Assembly (NCBI GenBank): GCA_030539295.1 | Contig: JAUNSJ010000010.1 | Coordinates: 1-64,000 of the forward strand | Reading direction: 5' to 3' | DNA: 64,000 nt | DNA from: Planctomycetia bacterium | GTDB taxonomy: Bacteria; Planctomycetota; Planctomycetia; Pirellulales; Thermoguttaceae | In this document: piece by piece, positions 46,208 to 54,600 of the stretch | Layout: each line of letters starts with the position of its first letter | Position numbering within the stretch: position 1 is the first letter of the stretch | Translations under genes and position numbers: made by a program | Notes under the pieces: generated by a model | What the model saw: the letters and a program-made list of their open reading frames with translations, nothing else | What the model was told of the DNA's origin: nothing | Databases searched by the model: none

Positions 46208-47494
46208 TTATTTACGGTCGGCTTGCGGCTGGTAGTCGGCCAGTTTCTTCTCCGCCATAATGGGTAAAAAGCTGGTCAGTCGCTGACGCCCGTTCGACAT
46301 GGGCAGCGAAAGCATATCCTCGCCGACGAGCGGCTTGGCGTACCGGATAAAATCGTCGGACACATCGTTTCCGTCCGGCAAAATCCAGTCTTTTCGGAAC
46401 GTCCGCTCACTATTGGCCACGTCACAAAGCGGGACACGGTCGTAGCGAACACTGTAGATAAAGCCCGGGTCACGCAAAATCGTGGACATAAAACCACCTT
46501 GCCCCGTCGCGGCCAGTTCCACCGCTTTCTGGCCCAGGCGGTAAGCTTCGTCCAAGTCGACAGCCGAGGCATAGGCCATCGAATGACGCTGGTCCGTCCC
46601 GGACACATTACACCGGGCAGCACCCTTAACCGCCAGTCCCTTTTCGTTCAAATAGTTAACGACCGTCTGGGCCACGGTAATCTTACTGGCCCCGAAGTGG
46701 GTATGCCCGAACGAATCTTTTACGGCGCCGACGTCGCCCACATTAAAGCCTTCACTAATAACGACCAGAGCACGACCGGCCTGTTTGAGCAAGGCATTGA
46801 CCTGATCTCGCAACGTTTCCAGCGAACAGTGGGATTCCGCCAGATAAATCAGCAGCGGAATCTTACGCTCAGGGTCGGCCAGTCGGGCAGCGGCGGGAAT
46901 AAAGCCGATCTTGCGACCCATGGCCTGGAGTACGAGCACGGGGTCGGCAGGACAGGACCCCTTATTCTCTTCATTCGCGTACTGCACCGTATGCGCCCAG
47001 TATTTCGCCACCGAGGCATAGCCCGGCGTGTGGTCGATCAATTTGAATTCGCTATCCCCTACATCGTTATCGATGGTTTTCGGAACGCCTACCGCCTGAA
47101 GTTCCAGCCCTCGCGACGCGGCCAGTTCCGCAATCTTGTGCGCTGTGTCCATGGAGTCATTACCGCCATTATAGAGGAAATACCCCACGTTATGGGCTTT
47201 AAAAACCTCAATGACACGTTCAAAATCTTCGACTTGGTGCGACTTGAGTTTATAGCGGCAAGTGCCAATGGAGCCCGCGACCGGCGTATAACGCAGCAGT
47301 GCAATTTCCTCTTGCGGCTGCGCGGACAGGTCAATCAGCTCCTCTTTGAGCACGCCTTCAATACCGTGACAGGCACCGAATACAGTCCCAATATTCTCAA
47401 ACTCCCGGGCTCCTTCAATCACGCCTCGCAGACTGCTGTTGATCACACAGGTAGGTCCGCCACTTTGGGCCACCACCAGGTTTTTCTTACTCAT
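46208..47494 (-). CDS. pfp: pyrophosphate-dependent 6-phosphofructokinase
   Basis: Phosphorylates fructose 6-phosphate reversibly with pyrophosphate in glycolysis. At 428 residues it fits the PPi-type subfamily. The donor-site signature is GGNDS (110-114), with Asp at the position that is Gly in ATP enzymes, and PKTIDND (138-144), with Lys replacing Gly of the ATP type. AMGRKIGFIPAAARL is the fructose-6-phosphate contact region. The PPi assignment follows from these two known specificity residues. Its promoter is at 47599-47626. Confidence 0.9.
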   Translation of the reverse strand: MSKKNLVVAQSGGPTCVINSSLRGVIEGAREFENIGTVFGACHGIEGVLKEELIDLSAQPQEEIALLRYTPVAGSIGTCRYKLKSHQVEDFERVIEVFKAHNVGYFLYNGGNDSMDTAHKIAELAASRGLELQAVGVPKTIDNDVGDSEFKLIDHTPGYASVAKYWAHTVQYANEENKGSCPADPVLVLQAMGRKIGFIPAAARLADPERKIPLLIYLAESHCSLETLRDQVNALLKQAGRALVVISEGFNVGDVGAVKDSFGHTHFGASKITVAQTVVNYLNEKGLAVKGAARCNVSGTDQRHSMAYASAVDLDEAYRLGQKAVELAATGQGGFMSTILRDPGFIYSVRYDRVPLCDVANSERTFRKDWILPDGNDVSDDFIRYAKPLVGEDMLSLPMSNGRQRLTSFLPIMAEKKLADYQPQADRK

Positions 47495-47598
47495 CCGAAC
47501 CTCTACTTTCTTAATTTACATTGGCGAAAAACCTCAAAAGCCGGTTGCGGCAGGTCCCGGACACGTAAAAGTGTCATAAACCGACTTTATTTCCTATA

Positions 47599-47626
47599 AG
47601 TTTACCATATTTTTCCCTTTTTGCAA
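47599..47626 (-). promoter_or_regulatory. putative promoter of pfp
   Basis: On the minus strand TTGCAA (47626-47621), a 16-base spacer and TAAACT (47604-47599) lie about 105 bases before the pfp ATG. A small hairpin, GACAC/GTGTC, is in the leader. Confidence 0.4.
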
Positions 47627-47636
47627 TCATTTTTCC

Positions 47637-47665
47637 TTTACAAAATCATCTAAAGAGTAAATAAT
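47637..47665 (+). promoter_or_regulatory. putative promoter of the GYF_2-like gene
   Basis: TTTACA (47637-47642), a 17-base spacer and AATAAT (47660-47665) precede the gene at 47802. The 307-base gap 47495-47801 contains these two divergent promoters and nothing else recognisable. Confidence 0.45.
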
Positions 47666-47801
47666 AGAGTAGGGGAGACTGGCACGGGGCCAAAGAAGCG
47701 CGACCCCAAGCAAGCGCAAGGCAGCTTCGGCCCCCAACTTGAACTCTGTGCGACGCCCGCGTCCGGGCTGCGTCCAGAGAAGAAAAAGAAGGAAAAGACC
47801 G

Positions 47802-48755
47802 ATGGGAATCCGATTTTTTTGTCCCAAGGGGCACAAATTGAACGTAAAGGCCGAATTGGCGGGCAAGATAGGAATCTGTCCCAAATGTGGTGAACGTATG
47901 CTCATCCCGTTTGAGTCGACACGTGCCGCCGGCGAGAAACTGCACGAAGTGCGGCAGGACCCCAACGACCGGGACCAGGATTCCGGCGACGTGACAACGC
48001 AGACCCCGCCCCCGGAACAGGCCAACGCCACTTTGCCCAATCTCGACGCTACAACGACAGTAGCCGAGCAGCAAAACTCTTTTTCACAAGAGCTTACATC
48101 GCAAACGACAAATGACTCGGGTGTTTTCCTTGACCCGGACGCCTCGACCAATCGCTCTCTCTTCGGTCAGCAGGAGGAGCCAACGACCCCGGCGACCGCG
48201 ACCGAGCCTGTGGCGTCCCGGCCAAGTGTCGACTCGACGTCCATGCTCGCCGACCCGTCCGTCCTCTGGTACGTGCGTACGGAGCAGGGCCAGACTTACG
48301 GGCCTGCCGCCGGACCTGTGATTCAGAACTGGATTCAGGAACGCCGCATCGGACCGTCCATGCTCGTTTGGCGCGAAGGATGGTCGACCTGGCTTGAGGC
48401 AAAAAATGTCTTTCCGGAACTGGAGCATATCTTTTCCGGTATCTCCAGTGAAACGCCGCCCGTCTCCGAGTTCGGACCCGGACCCGCGTCCGCTCTGGTT
48501 AACGCCCCTACCGACAAGAACGAGAGTCTCACGATCCAGAAGAAAATCGCCCGAAAGAAAAGAGCCTCACGCGACCTGCTGATCGTGCTCGGTTTGATCG
48601 CTGCTATTATTGTCCTGATCGTCTGCCTCGTGGCCTTGCTCGTCTGGCAAAAGGGGAGCGGCCCGGATAAAGCAGCACCGGAATCCGCGACGCCCGCCGC
48701 CGTCGAAACCGTCAGCTTGCACTCACCCCCAACGGACGACGTTCGCCTTACCTGA
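47802..48755 (+). CDS. zinc-ribbon/GYF_2-like membrane protein
   Basis: A 317-residue protein with a modular build typical of Planctomycetes. Residues 1-37 form a zinc ribbon (CPKGHKLN...CPKCGERM). A disordered Thr/Ala/Pro-rich linker follows. Around residues 155-205 is a GYF_2-like (DUF4339) domain: VLWYVRTEQGQTYGPAAGPVIQNW-type start and MLVWREGWSTWLEA. After another linker a single membrane segment (DLLIVLGLIAAIIVLIVCLVALLVW) is followed by a short tail. Such proteins are thought to mediate protein binding; no enzyme activity is expected. The start MGIRFFCPKGH has AGGAAAAG upstream. Confidence 0.75.
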   Translation: MGIRFFCPKGHKLNVKAELAGKIGICPKCGERMLIPFESTRAAGEKLHEVRQDPNDRDQDSGDVTTQTPPPEQANATLPNLDATTTVAEQQNSFSQELTSQTTNDSGVFLDPDASTNRSLFGQQEEPTTPATATEPVASRPSVDSTSMLADPSVLWYVRTEQGQTYGPAAGPVIQNWIQERRIGPSMLVWREGWSTWLEAKNVFPELEHIFSGISSETPPVSEFGPGPASALVNAPTDKNESLTIQKKIARKKRASRDLLIVLGLIAAIIVLIVCLVALLVWQKGSGPDKAAPESATPAAVETVSLHSPPTDDVRLT

Positions 48756-48788
48756 TATCCACTTTTACCTGATTTCAGCGTAAACGCA

Positions 48789-50246
48789 TTAGAACGAATA
48801 CTTTATAGCCAGGTCAATGCGAAAAAGATCGCCTGTGTCCATTGGCAGGAAGGTTGGGTCCGACGTACGAACGTCGGCCCGCCGAAAATCCGTTCGGTAA
48901 TACGCAAATTCCGCTCCTGTCATGAGGAACGACGTCCAACTATACAGAAAATTCGTGAACAGGACGGAACTTTGTGTCCTCGCATAGGCGATCCCATTGA
49001 CCGCTACACTCGTGCCCACCAAATCACGATCGTTCACCTTATCAATGGCGTAACCCGTGTTATTACAAAGCTTTTCCGTCAGACTCGTGTGCAACGAGAG
49101 CCAGCCGCCCATGTCGCGCAGCCCCGCACGACGGTACAGATCCACGCCTTGATTGATTCCCCCACAAAAACTGCTCAAGTTCTCTCCGAAGTAATACTCC
49201 CCTTGCAGTCGCATACGCTTGGTGATTGGGAGGTCGCCGTCGACGTTAACCGACCACGTATTAATCGCCACGTCCTTTTCGCCCTTATCGCGCCACGTCC
49301 CCGCAATGGGGTCAAAATTATAGCTCTCCTGACCGAAATGGGCGGACAGACCCACCGTTATCGGAAGCCCGCCCCGTGCCTCTTCCCAAAAGCTCATCGC
49401 GTATCGCCCTTCGACCAGCGGCACACCTGACGTCTTCCCACTAGCCGCGGAAACCGAGGTAAAATCGCCAATAATGTCATCGGCCAGGGCCACTTGCGTC
49501 AGAGTCTTAAAGTTCGCACTATACGTCCGGCCTTTCTCCAGTCGGACCTGGGCTCGACGATAGCCGATATTACCCGCGAAACCTGCCGGAAGGTAGGACA
49601 GCATCTGCGGATATAGCGGTGAGATTACCTCCCAGTCCTGACCAAAGGCAAGTCGTAAATCACGCTCCTTGTTCACCAGTTCCACAAACGCTTTTCGCAG
49701 CTGAAGCCCGCCCTTATTACGCGTCCCGTTCATGGTCCCTTCAAAATCAATTTCGACCACACCCCGAACGTTCGTTTTGCCCAGCAGGTCCACTTTGGGT
49801 CCCTCGACGAACATGCCAATCCGGCTCTGGCGGGCATCGACAAAGAAATCAGGCGACGCCGAAATTTCCGGCGACTGCGCATAAAGCACAAAGTCGCCCG
49901 GGATTCCCGTCGCCGAATTATAACCCGTGTTCGTCCATATATAGCCGTACGGTATGAACTTAAAATCTCCCTTCTTCCAGGAAAGATCTTTCATTAAGTC
50001 GCCCAGCTCATCTTTCGTTATATAGATGTCGTAGCGATTGTCGATATCAAGCGGCTTCAGATTACTATTCTCTATCGTATCAAGACTTATATCTTCGCCC
50101 GCCGCCTGTGGGTCCCCCGCGGCAAAGACAGACGGCACCACAAGCGACCAATCCCCCACGGCACCGGCTACCATAAGGAGTATCAAAACAACCCGCCTGA
50201 GCGCTCGTGTCAACGGAAGACGTTTAAAATCCATTTGAAATAACAT
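48789..50246 (-). CDS. outer-membrane porin-like beta-barrel (DcaP-like)
   Basis: A 485-residue protein with an N-terminal signal sequence (RVVLILLMVAGAVGDWSLVVPSVFA, cleavage near AAG) and a C-terminal phenylalanine (LAIKYSF), the sorting signal of outer-membrane barrels. After a short helical region, alternating strands such as FFVDARQSRIGMFVEGP, GVVEIDFEG, RKAFVELVN and LRLAFGQDW match the DcaP-like/porin superfamily of Gram-negative bacteria. The FGQDW turn is characteristic. It probably admits small solutes. Two ATGs (50246 and 50234) are possible; neither has a Shine-Dalgarno site. Confidence 0.75.
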   Translation of the reverse strand: MLFQMDFKRLPLTRALRRVVLILLMVAGAVGDWSLVVPSVFAAGDPQAAGEDISLDTIENSNLKPLDIDNRYDIYITKDELGDLMKDLSWKKGDFKFIPYGYIWTNTGYNSATGIPGDFVLYAQSPEISASPDFFVDARQSRIGMFVEGPKVDLLGKTNVRGVVEIDFEGTMNGTRNKGGLQLRKAFVELVNKERDLRLAFGQDWEVISPLYPQMLSYLPAGFAGNIGYRRAQVRLEKGRTYSANFKTLTQVALADDIIGDFTSVSAASGKTSGVPLVEGRYAMSFWEEARGGLPITVGLSAHFGQESYNFDPIAGTWRDKGEKDVAINTWSVNVDGDLPITKRMRLQGEYYFGENLSSFCGGINQGVDLYRRAGLRDMGGWLSLHTSLTEKLCNNTGYAIDKVNDRDLVGTSVAVNGIAYARTQSSVLFTNFLYSWTSFLMTGAEFAYYRTDFRRADVRTSDPTFLPMDTGDLFRIDLAIKYSF

Positions 50247-50437
50247 GGTTATCTACTAACTAAATATTACTTACTCTTCGTATATTACCCAAAGTAACAA
50301 ACAGTCATTTTTCAGGTAATCCTTACATCTATTATCGTCCATAGAATCGTTTTAATCAAATTATTTTGCCAAAGTTTTTCGTCACTGCCGGCTTTTCGCA
50401 AAAGTCTTCACCGTTCGGCCAAGTCGCATTAAACACC

Positions 50438-51082
50438 TCACTCGGTGCAAAAAGAGACGTCGCAAAGGCAAGGATTCCTTGCGAAAATCTCGGCAATCCA
50501 CGAGGGTGCAAGAGCCAACTCCAGGCAAATTACATTTACGCAAGATTCAATAAGTGTTTCCGACAAGGCTGCCAGGACCAGCTCCATACCGGAATTGAAT
50601 TCCTGCTCATTTTCTGCGTCCGCGGCTGTCGTCAGGTACAAGCAGCGACTGCCAGCGATGTCACTTAACCGAAACTCACAAATACAGTTACCAATTGTAA
50701 TGGGGCTTCCCTTACGCACTCTCGCGTCAACATCTTTTCCCGAAACAGCCGGCTCGTGGTTCTTTCGAAAAACAATATGATGGAGACACCGAAACTTCTT
50801 ACACAAACTTCTATCGGCAACAATCAATCGACTGCAAAATGATACTTCTTCGAGCTTTGGCCACAACTTCAATTCATTGCGCCACGTGAAAACGGCCTCT
50901 TCGTCAAGCTCACTTAAATCCAAATAACAGGCACGACGGCGAATCTGTTCGATCTCGTGTTCCTGGAATGGCACGCCCGCGCAGCACTTAAAGCCCGCAC
51001 CACACTTGCTTTCCCAGAGCCATTCGCATTCCTTCCGCTCCTGTATTGGACGAGATGAACCAAAATTTATATTCTTGTCCAT
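50438..51082 (-). CDS. cysteine-rich protein of unknown function
   Basis: A 214-residue protein that I do not recognise. It has about fourteen cysteines, including KCGAGFKCCAGVPF near the N-terminus (CxxxxxCC) and RNPCLCDVSFC at the end. The middle has leucine-rich strands and helices such as LDLSELDEEAVFTWRNELKLWPKLEEVSFC, loosely like leucine-rich repeats. No signal peptide is seen, so it is likely cytoplasmic, where the cysteines could bind metal. The ATG at 51082 (MDKNINFG) has GAGGA about 10 bases upstream and replaces a longer reading. A TATAAT lies at 51135-51130 on the minus strand. Confidence 0.55.
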   Translation of the reverse strand: MDKNINFGSSRPIQERKECEWLWESKCGAGFKCCAGVPFQEHEIEQIRRRACYLDLSELDEEAVFTWRNELKLWPKLEEVSFCSRLIVADRSLCKKFRCLHHIVFRKNHEPAVSGKDVDARVRKGSPITIGNCICEFRLSDIAGSRCLYLTTAADAENEQEFNSGMELVLAALSETLIESCVNVICLELALAPSWIAEIFARNPCLCDVSFCTE

Positions 51083-51649
51083 AAAATAAATTCCTCTTGA
51101 ATAAAAGGCCATACACATTTAACGACAGAATTATATAACATTTGCACGTGGATAAATAGCGATACCTCCTCTCTCACAGTCTCATTTACTTTCCATCCCT
51201 ATTTTCTCGCCAGCCTCTTCCTTAAAGTCTAAACACTCCTTACAAAAATTCAAGCGGGACTAAATAAAAAATCGAATACGCACTCATTTATGTTGCAAAA
51301 AAAGAACTGTGCACACTACTGAATAAGTGAACCAAAACTAACACTCCAACATAATCCTTGGTTTGCCCCAAAGTGGCGAAAATGGTTAAGATAGTAAAAT
51401 GGTGAATCGCAAAGGGTGGCTCGTGACAGCAGTTCTCCGTTATTGCTGGGTCGGGCCCTGCGAGCAGGCCCGACCGGTATTCTTTCCCATTTCAACATTT
51501 TTCGGCCCCCCTAGCCAAAAGATTTTTCGTGCCTAACATATATAATATAGTATGATTGTATTTAGAGAGGAATTGTGCGCCAGACTTGAAGGCCCGAGCG
51601 GCCGTGCATTTCATACCGCAATTCCGACTTCACACCCAGGCACAACTCC
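51083..51649. other. AT-rich divergent intergenic region
   Basis: This 567-base stretch separates two divergent orphan genes. It holds a TATAAT on each strand (51135-51130 minus; 51541-51546 plus) without clear -35 boxes, and a hairpin at 51449-51475. No gene was found. Confidence 0.5.
51449..51475. repeat. hairpin element with CTGC-GCAG apex, copy 2
   Basis: GGTCGGGCC and GGCCCGACC form a perfect 9-bp stem around CTGCGAGCA. The loop is identical, in the opposite orientation, to that of the hairpin at 39516-39542, although the stem sequence differs. Confidence 0.55.
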
Positions 51650-54600
51650 ATGGTAATAAACGAATTAAACGAAAACGAAATCAAGACGATCCGCGATCTG
51701 TCGGGGTACCTCAATTTTTCGTCCGGAACGTCGGAACCCCGTTTTTTCAAAGCTTGGAATGACCTCTTCTTTCTCTTGGCCAAGACGACCAAAGAAGGGG
51801 TCTGGTCCGAGGCTCGCTCTTTTCTTGACCTCGCTTTCGTACAGCTCGGACAGCTCGATCCCGCGTTCCGCGAAAATTCACGAGCAACCCGCGTCCTGTC
51901 AATCGTTTACGACAACTTTATTCCCGCCTGGCGACTCTTTCACGCCGACCTGCTTCATCACCAGTCCGACGAACTGTTGTACAATCCGTTCTTCCTGGCC
52001 AAGGCCTGTGCCCTCGCTCTGGTTAACGAAGAATCCTGGCCCGACCTCCAGGCCACGGTCGATAAAATGATAAAACAGATTAACGATTTTCTCGGCTATC
52101 GACCCATTCCCGTCCTGGAAGGCCGCGAAAAGCACGAACCGAATCCCCACGAATGGATTACGCCCCTGCCCCTGTATATAAAAGGAGTTGGCATTGCCTG
52201 GGGGCGCTATTACGAACTGGTCGAAAAGACGCTCGAAATTCTCCGGACAACCGATCCGGAAATTCTTCACAGTGCCAGTTTCGACCCCGATAAGCTGGAC
52301 GAACTTGTCCTCGACCCGCGCGCCTATGACTTCGATCACCCGGTCAATCGGCGTCCGAATTACAATTTCGGGACCTGGGACCCCCACACTATAGACATGA
52401 ACGGCTATTATCGCCGTTTCGTCGTGCACCAGGTCACGGTCGATGGCATTCTGCTGCGAACGAATCATAACATCATATCCCAGCTCGATTTCAATACGAT
52501 TCCGCACCGCGATCTGGTCTATGAAGGCGCTTCCGTACTGGCGGGCACCATGCTCATGGGTTCCGGGGTTACCGGCGACCGGGTCCAGGCACACGATTCC
52601 TCGGTTACGCTGGCCACACTCATGCCGCCCATCGCTGAGTATCGCGACCGTTTTTACGATTTCCTCATCCGGAACATTCCGGATTCCATGAAGCCGCGTC
52701 TTAACTTCGAAGCGAAAAAACTCTTTCAGCCGTTCGCCGGCGCGCGACAGGATCTCAACCGTCATCTGGCCAAAACCCGTGCCGACCAACTCCAGCGATT
52801 CCACCTTGCGCGGACCTATGCCCGGATGGGTTATTTCGAAGCCGCAGAACGTCAGTCCTCCATTATAGCCGTGGCCAGTGCCCGTTTCTTCTGTCAAATC
52901 GATTGCCGAATTACCGCCGCGCACCTTAAGGCCGACGACAACGCCTTGCAAGAGGCCTACTCCCTGCTCCCGGAAATCGAAGACCTCCTGCAACGTGGCA
53001 TAGCCTGTGGTGCCCTCCCCGACCCCTGGTCCATGCTCGGCTTCTCCGCCGAGTTCAGCCTCTTCCCGTCTGTGGAAAACACCGTGCACGATCATCGGAT
53101 CGACGACCTTATCGGACTTATGAACGATATTTTCGACCTTTACAGTCGTCTGCAGAAAGAAGCGGCGGCGGCCGGCCTTTCCGATCTACAGGCAGACCTG
53201 TCCGACCACATGAGCGACTTGGCCGGCTGGTGGGATCAGTTCGGGAGTACGGAAGTCTCCAATGTCGAAGGTTTTTCCGGCGCCGCCGTCTGGGAGTCCG
53301 CGGCTAAAGTCTCGACCGCTCTGGCCGCCTGGCATCATGCAGGCACAGCCGCCGGCGACGTCGCCTTCTGGTGTCGACATGTAGAGCGGTTTAATTCGCC
53401 CAAGGCGTTTGTGCTCCTTGGCGATGCCCTGCTCGATAAAAAAGATCAAGTCGCCGCTATGGCGCTGCTGGTCCACTGGCTGTCTCATTCCGACTCCATA
53501 CCCCTCATCGAAGGCGATTACTCCTTTCATTCTCTTACCTTCCGTTGGATGGAATCGTTATGGCAAGAGCGGGACGCCCTTACCGCCGATGAGCCCCATT
53601 CCGCGTCTTCCCCGTCCGGCTCTGCCTCGAGCAGTACGAGTGACCGCCAGAGCGACCCGGCCGCGCTTCTCAAGAAATGGGACCTCGCCACGAAGTTTAT
53701 CGACTTCCTGGAAGCCAACGCCGATAAATACTGGAACGTTCCGGTCCTCGAAATTGGCCCACGCCACATGAGCAGTGATTCCGAGCGTCCGTCCTTTCGT
53801 GCGGTTAAGAACCAGAAGAACCCGCAGTCGCAGCAGCTGCCTGCCGTTGGCCATCATTTCCTAAGCTCGCTCCGCGCGGAAATCGGGACCGCCGAGGCCG
53901 AACTCCTCCTCCAACAGCTTGGCTCCCGGTTCTCCCACTTGGACCTGCGACTGAATTTAGTCGCCTACTTCTGGTTCCAGGAGCAGGACCGGGAAGAAAC
54001 ACTCATCGCCTGCGACTATTTCCGCTCGCTTGTCGACCTGCCCCTACAGAATCCGCAGCTCTTTGTCTTCGACAGCGAGTCCGAACTGGAAAAGAAACAC
54101 GAACTGTTTTACAATGCCATGAAACAGATCTTTTCCGTACCCAACGAAAGCGACCCGGAAATCTTCGACGCCATTAGCAAGGTAATTGCCCCCCACGACG
54201 AGACTCCTTCTTCCCACCACGTCAGCCCGGAATCGTCCGATCGTGAGTTCCCCTTCAACGACGCCGACGAATCTTCCCTGCAAGACAAATACCACCAAAT
54301 CCTGGAGAAACTCCGGCATCCGGACGACTATCCCGGTCCGGAAGACGACACAAACGAGAAGGCACGCCCTCTCGACCAGGAAGAAGAAGATGATGATGAT
54401 GACCCGGACCACCGCGGAATCGACCCGCTCTTCCGCTCCGCCTACGAAAATATGACCTTTCACGACAGTGCCGACGATGGTATCAGTGATGAAATGATGG
54501 AGTCGCCCGGCGGAAACTATCGCGATGGCGACGACTTCGAACTTTCGCAGGAAACCGACCGCATCAATGATCGCCTCGCCTTTATTTTCACTATGGTCAA

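Noticed and set aside
46499..47599. 366-codon plus-strand frame
   Set aside because: Antisense to pfp, which is unambiguous.
51899..53095. 398-codon minus-strand frame
   Set aside because: It lies wholly opposite the 1566-residue gene and its translation has no family-like features; it is a frame shadow.
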